Shown here: positions 1 through 9,541 of the stretch, piece after piece
Layout of the letters: each line of letters opens with the position of its first letter
How positions within the stretch are numbered: position 1 is the stretch's first letter
Notes under the pieces: generated by a model
What the model was told of the DNA's origin: nothing
What the model saw: the letters and a program-made list of their open reading frames with translations, nothing else
The model's database searches: none
Translations under genes and position numbers: made by a program
DNA from: Vibrio vulnificus NBRC 15645 = ATCC 27562
GTDB lineage: Bacteria; Pseudomonadota; Gammaproteobacteria; Enterobacterales; Vibrionaceae
Direction: 5' to 3'
DNA: 64,000 bases
Assembly: GCF_002224265.1 (NCBI RefSeq)
Contig: NZ_CP012882.1
Coordinates: 62,001 to 126,000, forward strand

Positions 1-18
1 TGAACGCAAGGAAGTAAG

Positions 19-399
19 ATGTTTCTCGATTATTTCGCATTGGGATTGCTTGTTTTCGTCGCTTTAGTGATTTTCTACGGCATTATCGTGATTCACGATA
101 TCCCTTACGAAATCGCCAAAGAACGTGAACACCCACACCAAGACGCTATTCACTACGCAGGCTGGGTGAGTTTATTCACTCTACACACCATTTGGCCTTT
201 CCTTTGGATCTGGGCAACCTTATGGCGCAAAGAGCGCGGTTGGGGCTTCCAAAAACTTGAAGAAGAACAGCACGACATGCACCATCGCGTCGATCAATTA
301 ATTGATGAAGTCAAACAGCTTCGTGAAGAAGTGGATCAATTGAGAAATGCGCAACGTGTGCCTGCCACGCTCGTCATCACCAGTGAAGAGGAGAAGTAG
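19..399 (+). CDS. yiaW: YiaW-like inner membrane protein (DUF3302)
   Basis: A 126-aa membrane protein whose order with the next gene matches the Escherichia coli yiaW-yiaV pair. Residues 5-27 form a hydrophobic segment and residues about 47-68 a second one rich in Trp (TIWPFLWIWATLW). The last 45 residues are charged and heptad-like (DQLIDEVKQLREEVDQL), suggesting a short cytoplasmic coiled coil. An AAGGAAG ribosome site lies 5 bases before the ATG, and the next gene starts 2 bases after this stop, so the two are co-transcribed and may act together. The DUF3302 family has no established biochemical role. I am confident in the family and not in any function. Confidence 0.85.
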   Translation: MFLDYFALGLLVFVALVIFYGIIVIHDIPYEIAKEREHPHQDAIHYAGWVSLFTLHTIWPFLWIWATLWRKERGWGFQKLEEEQHDMHHRVDQLIDEVKQLREEVDQLRNAQRVPATLVITSEEEK

Positions 400-401
400 T
401 A

Positions 402-1532
402 ATGGATTTACTGTTGATCCTCACTTACACCGCATTGTGTATTGCGATTTTTAAGATTTTTAAGATTCCATTGAATAAATGGACGGTACCTACCGCGGTT
501 TTGGGTGGCGTAGTGCTCATCGGTACGCTGATTTTATTGATGAACTATAATCACCCATTCACTCAGTTGGGTAACCAAGTTTACTCAACCACCCCAATCG
601 TGTCGGGCGTTCGCGGCCGCGTGATTGAAGTGCCCGTTCAAGCAAACCAAACGCTCAAGCAAGGGGATGTGCTGTTCCGTATTGATCCTATCCCGTTTGA
701 AGCGGAAGTGGCCAAGCTCGAAGCCAAAGTCAAAGAAGCCAGCCAAGGGGCGCTTGGACTGGAGTCCACGCTGAAGGAAGCGGAAGCGGCCGTTATCAAA
801 GCCATCGCCGAGCGTGATAAAGCGAAACGCGAATATGAACGTTATAAGCGTGGCTACGAGAAAGGCGCATTCACAGAGCAACAAATGGACACCACTCGTC
901 AAGCATTCAAAGCTGCACAAGCCGCTCTTGAAGTCGCACAATCGAAGCAAGACCAAGCGCAGATTGCGTTGGATTCCGAAGTCGGTGGTGAAAACACTCA
1001 GGTCGCACAGCTATTAGCGGAATTGCGCAAAGCTCAGTTTGACCTTGAGCAAACGGTTGTACGCGCGCCGACCGACGGTTATGTCACCCAATTGGCGCTG
1101 CGCCCTGGTGTGATGTCAGTGCCATTGCCACTGGCGCCGGTGATGACGTTTGTCCACAGTGAAGAGAAAATCTACACGGCGGCATTTCGTCAGAACTCGC
1201 TTCAACGCCTACAACCGGGTTTTGAAGCTGAATTCATGTTCCGCGCCTTGCCAGGAAAAGTCTTTAAAGGTGAAGTGATTGAGGTGCTTCCAGCCATTGG
1301 TGAAAGCCAATTTCAAGCTCGTGGCGCACTACTCGGCACGGAAGCGCTGCGCACCAGTGGCCGCGTATTTGCGACGTTGCGAATCACCGATGATTTGAGC
1401 GAGTATCACCTGCCAATGGGCACTGCGGTGGAAGTGGCGGTGTACTCAGACAGCTTCACCCACGTTTCCATCATGCGTAAAGTGCTTATTCGTATGAAGA
1501 GCTGGCAAAACTACCTCTATCTCGATCATTAA
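402..1532 (+). CDS. yiaV: YiaV-like HlyD-family membrane fusion protein
   Basis: A 376-aa periplasmic adaptor of the HlyD/EmrA type. Two N-terminal hydrophobic stretches (about residues 3-20 and 29-48) anchor it. A biotinyl-lipoyl-like half follows (VSGVRGRVIEVPVQANQTLKQGDVLF), then a long Ala/Glu/Lys-rich coiled-coil hairpin at about residues 85-205, the second lipoyl half (VVRAPTDGYVTQL) and a beta-barrel. A GAGGAG site precedes the ATG. Adaptors usually bridge an inner membrane transporter to an outer membrane channel, but no transporter follows; its direct partner is the small YiaW-like protein just upstream. Substrate unknown. Confidence 0.88.
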   Translation: MDLLLILTYTALCIAIFKIFKIPLNKWTVPTAVLGGVVLIGTLILLMNYNHPFTQLGNQVYSTTPIVSGVRGRVIEVPVQANQTLKQGDVLFRIDPIPFEAEVAKLEAKVKEASQGALGLESTLKEAEAAVIKAIAERDKAKREYERYKRGYEKGAFTEQQMDTTRQAFKAAQAALEVAQSKQDQAQIALDSEVGGENTQVAQLLAELRKAQFDLEQTVVRAPTDGYVTQLALRPGVMSVPLPLAPVMTFVHSEEKIYTAAFRQNSLQRLQPGFEAEFMFRALPGKVFKGEVIEVLPAIGESQFQARGALLGTEALRTSGRVFATLRITDDLSEYHLPMGTAVEVAVYSDSFTHVSIMRKVLIRMKSWQNYLYLDH

Positions 1533-1548
1533 TTTTACGTTTTATTGT

Positions 1549-1580
1549 AATCAGGGGCTGACATTAAGCCCCTGATTGCT
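1549..1580 (+). terminator. Hairpin after the yiaWV-like pair
   Basis: Perfect 11-bp arms at 1549-1559 and 1567-1577 (aatcaggggct / agcccctgatt) lie 17 bases past the stop. The T tract after it is poor (gctttct), so it is a weak intrinsic terminator or a 3' end protecting hairpin. Confidence 0.5.
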
Positions 1581-1627
1581 TTCTAGACATCCAGACAGAT
1601 AGCATTCCCACTTGAGGGTTTCTTCTG

Positions 1628-1633
1628 TATAAT
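1628..1633 (+). promoter_or_regulatory. Putative -10 element of the ECF transporter operon
   Basis: A perfect TATAAT lies 132 bases before the S-component start codon. The -35 region (ttccca at 1605-1610, 17-base spacer) is a poor match, so an activator or another sigma contact would be needed. It implies a leader of about 125 bases. Confidence 0.4.
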
Positions 1634-1635
1634 GC

Positions 1636-1731
1636 GCGCCTTATTTTTCCACTTGCTGAAAAAATAATCCAAGGCGCAAAATCGCGCCACTTCTTGGTTA
1701 AGGCCTTGAAGGAAATAACGAAAACAGCAAG
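1636..1731 (+). promoter_or_regulatory. Structured 5' leader of the ECF transporter operon
   Basis: Several complementary blocks are visible: ACTTGCTG near 1651 with CAGCAAGT near 1724, enclosing a hairpin built from CCAAGGCGC and GCGCC...CTTGG (about 1670-1695). An alternative pairing uses GCGCC at 1636-1640 and the A/T arms around 1641-1668 against the same GGCGC. The two folds are mutually exclusive in GGCGC use. No consensus of a known riboswitch (FMN, TPP, cobalamin, preQ1) was recognised by eye. Confidence 0.35.
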
Positions 1732-1765
1732 TTACGTTCTTTAGACAATTGAACTGAGGTTATCT

Positions 1766-2314
1766 ATGAATCTTTCCGCTAAAACCGTTGTGGTGATTGC
1801 CATCGGTGCTGCTCTTTATGGTATTGGTGGGTTACCCATGTTTGGTATTCCCGTGTTTGCAAACACCACCCTCAAACCAGCCATGGCGGTTCTTGCCCTA
1901 TTTTCGGTTCTGTTTGGTCCTTTAGTTGGTTTCTTGGTGGGCTTTATTGGCCACTGGGTCACGGATCTTTTTGCCGGCTGGGGCGTTTGGTTAACCTGGG
2001 TTCTTGGTTCGGGCATTGTCGGCCTGATCATTGGTCTGTTCCCTTCTCTTACTCGTAATCGCTTAGATAAAGGCGAGTTCAATCTCAAAGATTTCTCTCT
2101 ATTTATCGTTCTCGCACTGCTTGGCAACGTATTTGGTTACGGCTGTTCCGCGTTTCTCGACACCATTTTGTATGCAGAACCGTTCACTAAAGTGTTCACA
2201 CAGCTCACCATCATTGCTTCTGGTAACACTGTACTAATCGCTATCGTTGGCTACTTCATTTTGAAATCGGTCGCGAAGCGCAATAAACAAAGCCGCAACC
2301 TAACAGAGGCTTAA
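1766..2314 (+). CDS. ECF transporter S component, UPF0397 family
   Basis: A 182-aa integral membrane protein with about five hydrophobic helices and the family hallmark [23 protein letters not shown] near residues 30-52. It is the substrate-capturing (S) subunit of an energy-coupling-factor importer; the ATPase and T subunits follow within 6 bases and with an overlap. UPF0397 proteins are commonly named as riboflavin-type S components, but that specificity is transferred by family and is not demonstrable here. The vitamin carried is therefore open. Starting ATG is preceded by a weak GAGGTTATCT site. Confidence 0.85.
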   Translation: MNLSAKTVVVIAIGAALYGIGGLPMFGIPVFANTTLKPAMAVLALFSVLFGPLVGFLVGFIGHWVTDLFAGWGVWLTWVLGSGIVGLIIGLFPSLTRNRLDKGEFNLKDFSLFIVLALLGNVFGYGCSAFLDTILYAEPFTKVFTQLTIIASGNTVLIAIVGYFILKSVAKRNKQSRNLTEA

Positions 2315-2320
2315 TGTCGA

Positions 2321-4045
2321 ATGACAATCGAATTTTCTAACTTCTCTTTTAGATATGAGTCGCTGGACAAACCGACGCTAAGAAATATCAATCTAAGGAT
2401 AGAGAAAGGAGAGAAAATCGTCATTATTGGTCAAAGTGGTAGTGGTAAATCTACCCTTGGCCAGTGTTTAAATGGGCTTATCCCCCACGCAATCAAAGGT
2501 GAAGTTTCCGGTTCTTTGACCATCAACGGCCAAGAAACGGCGGCGTTTGCCATGCACCAGTTCACCGAACAGGTGGGGACTGTGCTGCAAGACACCGACA
2601 GCCAATTTGTCGGTTTAAGCATCGGTGAAGACATCGCGTTTGCACTTGAAAACCAGCTCACCTCGAACATTGAGATGTATTCACTGGTCAAAGCCACCGC
2701 GAAGATGGTCGACCTTCAGCAGATGCTGCAGCGCTCACCGCACGATCTCTCTGGCGGACAGAAACAACGCGTTTCGCTGGCAGGCATTCTCGTGGATGAT
2801 GTCGACATTCTGCTGTTTGATGAACCGTTGGCAGCGCTCGATCCAAAAACTGGCAAGCGTACCATCGAAATCATTGATGAGTTGCATCGCAAGACAGGCA
2901 AAACCGTGGTCATCATCGAGCACCGCCTCGAGGATGTGCTACATCGTCACGTCGACCGCATCATTCTGATGGATGGCGGTGAGATTATTGCTGATACCAC
3001 GCCAGACGAGCTGCTTGCTTCGCCATTATTGGCTCAATATGGCATTCGCGAACCGCTTTACTTAACGGCACTAAAATCCGCTGGTTGTCATCTTGCACTA
3101 GACGATCACCCCTCGAGTTTAAGCAAGTTACCCTTGGCTAATTATCAGCACGCGATGACAGATTGGTTCCACCAAGCGAACACGACAAGCCACCACGCTT
3201 CTTCAGAAACCTTACTTGACGTGCGCAATTTAACCTACTCCTACGACGGTGAGAAAAACGCATTAGAAGGGGTGAGTTTTGATGTGCAACGCGGCGAATT
3301 TGTCTCGATATTAGGCAAAAATGGCTCCGGTAAATCGACCATCACCAAGCTGATCATGGGCGTCATTGAGCCCGACAACGGCACGATACACTTAAACGGC
3401 CAAGATCTTAGCGAGCTGACCATTTTCGAGCGCAGTCAAAAAGTAGGCGTGGTGATGCAAAACCCTAACCATATGATTTCGCACCATATGATTTTTGATG
3501 AAGTTGCATTTGGCCTGCGCAATCGAGGTGGGGACGAACAGCAAGTCAACAGTAAAGTGCTTGAAGTGCTCGAATTGTGTGGTCTAAGCAAATATCGTCA
3601 TTGGCCAATTGAAGCACTCAGCTACGGCCAGAAGAAACGCGTCACCATCGCTTCGATTCTCGCACTAGAGCCTGAGCTATTGATCCTCGATGAGCCAACC
3701 GCAGGTCAGGACTACCGAAACTACACCTCAATGCTGAGCTTCATTGAAAAACTCAATCGAGCGCTAGGCATCACCGTCGTGATCATTTCTCATGACATGC
3801 ACTTGGTACTGGAATACACCACACGCTCCATCGTGATTGCAGATAGCCAGCTTGTGGCCGACGCGCCGATGACGGATGTTTTCAGTAACCCTGCATTGCT
3901 GGACAGAGCGAACCTAACCACCACCAGCCTGTACGAGCTTGCTACACGCTTGAACATTGCTGAAACAAACGCCTTTATGCAGCATTTTATTGATGTAGAA
4001 AAAGCTTCTCGCCGAGAGAAAACCGTTGAGAGAAATGTGGCATGA
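2321..4045 (+). CDS. ECF transporter ATPase with two fused ABC domains
   Basis: A 574-aa protein with two complete ABC cassettes in tandem, replacing the separate EcfA1 and EcfA2 subunits of other ECF systems. Domain 1 has Walker A GQSGSGKST at residues 37-45, signature LSGGQ near 143 and Walker B LLLFDEP near 163. Domain 2 has Walker A GKNGSGKST near 331, signature LSYGQ near 432 and Walker B LLILDEP near 452. The second signature carries Tyr where Gly is usual, which is seen in EcfA-type ATPases. The gene overlaps the T-component gene by 4 bases, pointing to translational coupling. Confidence 0.93.
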   Translation: MTIEFSNFSFRYESLDKPTLRNINLRIEKGEKIVIIGQSGSGKSTLGQCLNGLIPHAIKGEVSGSLTINGQETAAFAMHQFTEQVGTVLQDTDSQFVGLSIGEDIAFALENQLTSNIEMYSLVKATAKMVDLQQMLQRSPHDLSGGQKQRVSLAGILVDDVDILLFDEPLAALDPKTGKRTIEIIDELHRKTGKTVVIIEHRLEDVLHRHVDRIILMDGGEIIADTTPDELLASPLLAQYGIREPLYLTALKSAGCHLALDDHPSSLSKLPLANYQHAMTDWFHQANTTSHHASSETLLDVRNLTYSYDGEKNALEGVSFDVQRGEFVSILGKNGSGKSTITKLIMGVIEPDNGTIHLNGQDLSELTIFERSQKVGVVMQNPNHMISHHMIFDEVAFGLRNRGGDEQQVNSKVLEVLELCGLSKYRHWPIEALSYGQKKRVTIASILALEPELLILDEPTAGQDYRNYTSMLSFIEKLNRALGITVVIISHDMHLVLEYTTRSIVIADSQLVADAPMTDVFSNPALLDRANLTTTSLYELATRLNIAETNAFMQHFIDVEKASRREKTVERNVA

Positions 4046-4884
4046 AAGACAACAAAATGAAGTTTGGTATCAATTACATCGATACCCAATCTCCGCTGCA
4101 TAAGCTTAACGGCATCACCAAGTTTTTGCTGTTCATTGCGTGGGTGACGGTCGTTTTAACCACGTTTGACCTGCGCTTGATCAGCGTGTTGATTATCGTT
4201 GGCCTTGGGCTACTCAAGATGACCAAGGTGCCTTTTCATGTTTACAAGCCATTGCTACTCGGCACCGCCAGCGTATTGTTGATCAATGCCTTGTTTATGT
4301 TCGCCCTTGCGCCACAGCAAGGCAGTGAGTTCATGGGCTCGACGACCGTTTTATTGCCATTGCCCGGTCAATACTCTTTGACTCAGGAAACTTTGTTCTA
4401 TCTACTGACGGTCACGCTCAAATATTTCAGCATGTTCCCGATTGCGTTGGTGTTTGTTTTCACAACCCATCCAACCGAGTTCGCCGCCAGTTTGAACCGT
4501 TTAGGCGTGCCGTACAAAATTGCTTATGCGGTGAGCTTAACACTGCGTTATTTGCCGGAAGTGAAAAAAGACTTCGTCAATATCATGCATGCACAGCAAG
4601 CAAGAGGGGTCGAACTGAGTAAAAAAGCACCCCTGTTCACGCGCATGAAAAACGTCGCGAAAATTCTTGGCCCACTGATTTTCTCAAGCCTCGATCGCGC
4701 CGATCAAATCTCCAACGCGATGACACTGCGTGGTTTTGGTCGCCACAACCAACGAACTTGGTACAGCTTAAGGCCGCTGAGCCGCTCTGATAAGCTGTGT
4801 ATGATGGGCATTGCGCTTATGGTGACGCTGGCCATTGCCAAACGCCTCCTAGAGCCTCAGCTCTTCTGGTACCCGTTCTCATGA
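4042..4884 (+). CDS. ECF transporter T component (EcfT/CbiQ family)
   Basis: A 280-aa membrane protein linking the S component to the ATPase. About five hydrophobic helices lie between residues 25 and 255. The cytoplasmic coupling motifs are visible: ARG in HAQQARGVELSK near residue 190 and a second one, LRGFGRHN, near 230, both matching the two Ala/Leu-Arg-Gly motifs that sit in the ATPase grooves. It is the last gene of the three-gene operon and is followed by a strong terminator. Confidence 0.93.
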   Translation: MKDNKMKFGINYIDTQSPLHKLNGITKFLLFIAWVTVVLTTFDLRLISVLIIVGLGLLKMTKVPFHVYKPLLLGTASVLLINALFMFALAPQQGSEFMGSTTVLLPLPGQYSLTQETLFYLLTVTLKYFSMFPIALVFVFTTHPTEFAASLNRLGVPYKIAYAVSLTLRYLPEVKKDFVNIMHAQQARGVELSKKAPLFTRMKNVAKILGPLIFSSLDRADQISNAMTLRGFGRHNQRTWYSLRPLSRSDKLCMMGIALMVTLAIAKRLLEPQLFWYPFS

Positions 4885-4886
4885 TC

Positions 4887-4922
4887 ACAAAGGGATGCAC
4901 ACTGCATCCCTTTGTTTTTTTG
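4887..4922 (+). terminator. Intrinsic terminator of the ECF operon
   Basis: A perfect 13-bp stem (4887-4899 with 4903-4915, acaaagggatgca) and 3-base loop are followed by seven T residues. It lies directly after the T-component stop and separates it from the convergent MFS gene. Confidence 0.93.
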
Positions 4923-4941
4923 CCCCAATAGAACAAGCCTC

Positions 4942-6123
4942 TTAACTCCACTTTAGGATCCGAGTCTCGTTACCCTCTTCCGGTTTGGCGGGAATGTTGA
5001 AAGAAAGCAGCAAACTTATCGCCGCCATAAACGCGCCAATGTAAAACACGCTGGCAGGCGACACGAGCCAAATCACGCCGAATGTTACGGGGATCACCAC
5101 CGCGGCAATGTGATTAATGGTAAAGGCCACTCCGGCCGTCGATGCCATGTCAGCAGGGTCTGCAATCTTTTGAAAATACGTTTTAATCGCCAACGCCAAG
5201 GCAAAAAAGAGATGGTCGATGATGTACAACGCGGCCGCCCATTCGGCGGACTGTACCAGCGCATAACCAACAAAGACAAAGATCAAACCGACGTATTCAA
5301 ACGTCAATGCTTTGCGCTCGCCCACCACACCGATGAAACGGCCAATACGTTTGGCAAACAAAAAGTTGAAAAGGTAGTTTGCCAAAAACAGCAAGGTAAT
5401 GTCGGCGGCGGAATAACCAAACTTTTCCACCATGAGGAAGCCTGCGAACACAGTAAAGATCTGCCTACGCGCCCCACTCATAAAGGTGAGTGCGTAGTAG
5501 AGCCAATAGCGTTTCCGCAGTACCAACTTCTTGTTCTGCACCACCGTCGTATGAAATTGAGGAAAAGCAAACGCCATGAGCATCACCAACACAAAGCCAA
5601 CCCCACCCGCCAGCAGATAGACCATCTGAAAACTCAGTTGCCAGACCTCAAGCAGTAGCCAAATCGCACCGTAAGTGACCAATGACGCCAATGCGCCAAT
5701 CGAGACCAATTTACCCAGCATCTCCGGTGCTTCTTCTTTACTTAGCCACTGCAATGACAGCGATTGCTTCAACGTTTCGAAATAGTGGAAGCCTGTCGAC
5801 ATCAGTAACGTCGTCGCTAACAAGCCAAACAGCGAAGGAAAGAACCCCGTCAATGCCGTCCCCAACGTCAACATCGCCAGTGAGATCAGCATGAAGCGCT
5901 GCTCTCGTACAAACAGCAAAACAAACACAACCGTAAAGGCAAGAAAACCGGGGATTTCCCGAACACTTTGCAGCAAACCAATATCGGCACCATCAAACTG
6001 TGCCTTTTCAATCACAAAGTTATTGAGCAACGCCATCCAAGTCGAAAACGCGATAGGGACGATGATAGAAATGAGCAATAAGAAATTTTGTGGTGTTTGC
6101 CAGCGATGGCGATGTGCACGCAT
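4942..6123 (-). CDS. MFS transporter
   Basis: A 393-aa protein with 11 to 12 hydrophobic helices spread evenly along its length, the size expected for a major facilitator. The first loop lacks a textbook DRxGRR motif, and between the halves there is a basic segment (NKKLVLRKRYW). The MSGARRQIFTVF segment after the centre resembles that of uncharacterised Vibrio MFS proteins. It is a single gene transcribed towards the ECF operon terminator. Substrate not predictable. Confidence 0.85.
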   Translation of the reverse strand: MRAHRHRWQTPQNFLLLISIIVPIAFSTWMALLNNFVIEKAQFDGADIGLLQSVREIPGFLAFTVVFVLLFVREQRFMLISLAMLTLGTALTGFFPSLFGLLATTLLMSTGFHYFETLKQSLSLQWLSKEEAPEMLGKLVSIGALASLVTYGAIWLLLEVWQLSFQMVYLLAGGVGFVLVMLMAFAFPQFHTTVVQNKKLVLRKRYWLYYALTFMSGARRQIFTVFAGFLMVEKFGYSAADITLLFLANYLFNFLFAKRIGRFIGVVGERKALTFEYVGLIFVFVGYALVQSAEWAAALYIIDHLFFALALAIKTYFQKIADPADMASTAGVAFTINHIAAVVIPVTFGVIWLVSPASVFYIGAFMAAISLLLSFNIPAKPEEGNETRILKWS

Positions 6124-6208
6124 GGGCTATCCTTAGTTCTGCGTTAGGTAAGAGTATTGTTATGCCACCATCATACCCATGAGACGCACATCAAGAAACC
6201 ATCGAGAT

Positions 6209-6254
6209 GAAAAAAGCAAAGGCTCAATACCACCTTCGTTGTATTGAGCCTTTG
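6209..6254 (-). terminator. Terminator of the tricorn-type protease gene
   Basis: A 14-bp perfect stem (6217-6230 with 6241-6254) with a 10-base loop is followed on the minus strand by CTTTTTT. It lies just past the stop of the protease gene. Confidence 0.88.
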
Positions 6255-6274
6255 GTAACGATAACCCTTGAGAG

Positions 6275-9200
6275 TTACTGCGTTTTATCTAATTGCGCTA
6301 ACAAGCTTTCAATCGCGACTTTCAGTTGGCGATCGTAATTTTTCGCAATGTCTTCTGGTGAGTTATAAACCAACACATCAGGCACCACTTCTTGGTTTTC
6401 GAACCATCGACCTTGGTCATCTTTGAAGCCGAGCTGCGGAATGCCATAAACCAAACTCTGCTCTTGTTGAGGTTCCCACAACACGGCCGTTCCTGTACCT
6501 GGCACTCGTTCACCCACCAACTGACCAATCCCCTCACGCTGGTAGAAATATGGCACAATCGAGCCATCGGAGTAGCTAGCGGCGTTTGCTAGCATGATGC
6601 TCGGTTTTGCCCAGCGCCGCTCAGGGAATGTCGACAACTGGTAACCATCACGCGTCACTTGAGCACTATGGCGCGTGCCGGAAAGGGTTTCCATCAGTTG
6701 ATCATGCAAGTTCCCGCCCATGTTGTAGCGGATATCAATGATGACCCCTTCTTTGTCGTTGTACTCACCAAATAACTCATTTACTAAGGTTTCGTAGGAC
6801 GCCGGTCCCATCTCGGGGATATGGATATAACCCAGTCTGCCTTGCGAGCGTTCTTCGGTCAGTGCTTTGCGCTGTTCAACCCACAGTTCGTAAGCCAACT
6901 GAGCCTCTTGTTCAAGCGACGTCGGCACCAGCAGCACACTTTGCGCGGCTTTATCACCCGGTTTGAGCACACTTAAACGAACACGTTTACCCGCTTTGTT
7001 ATCCAGCAGTGGATAGATATCCATTTCCGGAGCCACCTCTATACCATCCACAGAGTAGATGATACTGCCCGCCTTGATCGGCGATTGGTAAATGTCCGCA
7101 GGACCACCAGGAATCACCGCTTTAACACGAACCCCTTTGCCACGGTATTGGTCATCGTAAAACAGCCCAAGTGACGCTGGCTCTGACCAAGTCGACTGAT
7201 AGCGACCGTAACTTGCTCCGGTGTGTGACGCATTCAACTCACCAGACATTTCACTCAGTAACTCCGCAAAATCTTGGTAGTTATGAATCCCCGGCAGATA
7301 ACGTTTATACGCCTCGCCATAGCCTTGCCAGTCCACGCCATGCATGCCTTTGTCATAAAAGCGGGTATCTGTTTGACGCCAAGCGTGATCAAAGATGTAT
7401 TCCACTTCCGCACGGAAATCATAATTAGCGTCTGCTTGGTAATCGACATAGTTGCCCTCACCACTTGGCAGATGCAACTCTTCAATACCGTGCGCACCGA
7501 TAATCACCAAGGTTTCGATATCCGGCTCCATCTTCACCGCGGCAACATCTTCACTACTGCGTGTAAACAGAACGTTCGTTTCCCCTGTTTGGGTATTGAT
7601 GTCGGTAAACTCCACCTCATCACCAACCAAGTTTGCCACCAACAGGGATTGATTGTCCGGAGAAAGGTAGCTGAAAATTGGCGTCATGGAATACGGGGTA
7701 ACCCGATAGGTACGATGCTTGAGCCCTTTACTCTCCACCACGGTCTCTTGTGGTGCTTGCTCGCCAGGCTCTTCGCCAGAGTCCGCGGCGCGCTCCTCTT
7801 CGAGCCAACGTTGCTCATCGTCCTTCTTCCAATTGAAATCCGCTTCTTGGTTGAGAACCGTCAAATAGATGTCTGACTGCACCGCCCACTTGTCGATCTC
7901 TCTCAAACTATTTCGATCGGTGCTCCAATAAATCATCTGCCCGTCGTGACTGAACTTCGGCTCACCCTCAATAAAACCGGTATTGGTAATTTGCAGTGGT
8001 TTTTCACTGCCATCCGCTTTTAGCAACACAATATCAGCGTTGTAGGAGGCTCGATTACGGGTCACCAAGTATTGGCTATCTGGCGACCATTCGTAACTCA
8101 GATCCTGATCAACGTAGGAATAGAGTTGCGAAGAGTCCAACAGCACGTGATAGCTGTCATTTTTGATGTCATACACCTTGATCGAGTTGCTGTTTTCGCG
8201 ATAGGCGATCTTGCTCCCATCTGGAGAATACAGCGGCTGAGTTTGATCAACTGCTTCATCCGAGAGCTGTTCTTCTACCACATCAAACGAAGTGGAAAAG
8301 CTTCTGCCCGTATCATTGATGTAGCTGTGGAAGACATCCCAATTGCCATTTCTCTCCGATGCATAAAGCAATGAAAGGCCATCATTTGAGAAAGAAAGAT
8401 AGCGCTCTGCTTGCGGGGTCTTGGTCACGCGCTTAGTCGCCCCTGAGAGCAAAGAAACCACATATACATCGCCTCTGGCGACTACGGCAACTTCTGGCGC
8501 CACCGGCGAAACCGCAATTTCAGTCGCTTCATGATTGAGGTTAACAAATCGCTTTCCTTTGCTGAGAAAGGATTGCCGAATAGTCACCTGTAATGGTTTG
8601 GCATCCGCTTCATCTTTGCCTTTAAACCAAATATCACCATCGTAGCCATAGGCGAGATCACCTTGCTGGCTAATCGATAAGAAACGCACGGGTAAAAATT
8701 CGTGTTGGGTTATCTGTACGGGTTCAGCCGACGGATCAGATAATACGCGCTGCCAAACATTAAAACTGCCTGAACGCTCAGACAAATAGTACATAGAGCG
8801 GCCATCTTCAGCCCACACCGCGTTACGGTCTTCACCACGATAATTGGTCAGTTTTGTGTGCTTAGCCGTTTTAGGGTCAAAGCGCCAGATATCGCGCGCA
8901 GCATCGGAGACATCACGTTTACGCCACTCTTGCTCCATCGGTGACGGCAAATCGGTATAGAGATACTCGCCTGTTTGCCCATTAATCGACAAACTGCTGA
9001 TTGGATTGGCAAGCAGCAGCTTTTCACGCCCGCCACTCACATCCACTGAATATATCTGCGCTGACGCGCTGCCCGCGAAGCCATTGTTCACACTGCTCTC
9101 GATATCTCCGATCCGCGACGATCGAAAATAGATTTCTTGTCCATTCGGACTAAAAGCATAAGGGACATCTTTGCTAAAGTGATAAGTCAGTCGCTTTGCG

Positions 9201-9541
9201 TCTCCGCCGTTTGCGCTCACCAGAAAAACATCACCTGGCCCGAAGCGATCGGTCGTAAACGCAATGGATTCCCCGTCCGGTGACCAAATGGGATTTTCAC
9301 TGTAACTGTCAGCAGAAGTGAGAGGAATGGCTTCTCCCCCTTTGCTTGCGATAAGCCAGATCTGCCCTGCGTAGGTAAACGCAATTCGTTGACCGTCTGG
9401 CGATAAAGCGATGTCTCGCAACCAAGTGGGTTGAGAGTTTGTGGTCGTTGTCGCAACACTTTCTTGAGCTAAGCTCGGATTTGAAAGACTGGCCAGTAAG
9501 ACCAATGCAATCGAGTTGGCAGTAAAACGTTGAATTCGCAT
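6275..9541 (-). CDS. Tricorn-type S41 protease, exported
   Basis: A 1088-aa protein starting at the ATG at 9541, which has AAGGA six bases upstream; an in-frame ATG 17 codons earlier lacks one. The N-terminus is a signal peptide (RFTANSIALVLLASLSNPSLAQE). Residues about 30-650 are WD40-like beta-propeller repeats with many SPDG/SPDS turns, followed by a PDZ-type segment near 770-860 and an S41 catalytic domain. The tricorn catalytic His is visible in KGMHGVDW (near residue 733) and the nucleophile Ser in SYSDGS (near 990). Tricorn enzymes cut peptides; the signal peptide places this one in the periplasm, unlike archaeal cytosolic tricorn. It is monocistronic. Confidence 0.9.
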   Translation of the reverse strand: MRIQRFTANSIALVLLASLSNPSLAQESVATTTTNSQPTWLRDIALSPDGQRIAFTYAGQIWLIASKGGEAIPLTSADSYSENPIWSPDGESIAFTTDRFGPGDVFLVSANGGDAKRLTYHFSKDVPYAFSPNGQEIYFRSSRIGDIESSVNNGFAGSASAQIYSVDVSGGREKLLLANPISSLSINGQTGEYLYTDLPSPMEQEWRKRDVSDAARDIWRFDPKTAKHTKLTNYRGEDRNAVWAEDGRSMYYLSERSGSFNVWQRVLSDPSAEPVQITQHEFLPVRFLSISQQGDLAYGYDGDIWFKGKDEADAKPLQVTIRQSFLSKGKRFVNLNHEATEIAVSPVAPEVAVVARGDVYVVSLLSGATKRVTKTPQAERYLSFSNDGLSLLYASERNGNWDVFHSYINDTGRSFSTSFDVVEEQLSDEAVDQTQPLYSPDGSKIAYRENSNSIKVYDIKNDSYHVLLDSSQLYSYVDQDLSYEWSPDSQYLVTRNRASYNADIVLLKADGSEKPLQITNTGFIEGEPKFSHDGQMIYWSTDRNSLREIDKWAVQSDIYLTVLNQEADFNWKKDDEQRWLEEERAADSGEEPGEQAPQETVVESKGLKHRTYRVTPYSMTPIFSYLSPDNQSLLVANLVGDEVEFTDINTQTGETNVLFTRSSEDVAAVKMEPDIETLVIIGAHGIEELHLPSGEGNYVDYQADANYDFRAEVEYIFDHAWRQTDTRFYDKGMHGVDWQGYGEAYKRYLPGIHNYQDFAELLSEMSGELNASHTGASYGRYQSTWSEPASLGLFYDDQYRGKGVRVKAVIPGGPADIYQSPIKAGSIIYSVDGIEVAPEMDIYPLLDNKAGKRVRLSVLKPGDKAAQSVLLVPTSLEQEAQLAYELWVEQRKALTEERSQGRLGYIHIPEMGPASYETLVNELFGEYNDKEGVIIDIRYNMGGNLHDQLMETLSGTRHSAQVTRDGYQLSTFPERRWAKPSIMLANAASYSDGSIVPYFYQREGIGQLVGERVPGTGTAVLWEPQQEQSLVYGIPQLGFKDDQGRWFENQEVVPDVLVYNSPEDIAKNYDRQLKVAIESLLAQLDKTQ

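Noticed and set aside
1636..1731. FMN or TPP riboswitch before the ECF transporter
   Set aside because: The conserved core sequences of these classes were not found; only generic complementary blocks are seen.
7274..7876. A 200-codon plus-strand frame opposite the tricorn-type gene
   Set aside because: It lies wholly antisense to a well supported coding region and has no recognisable domain or ribosome site.
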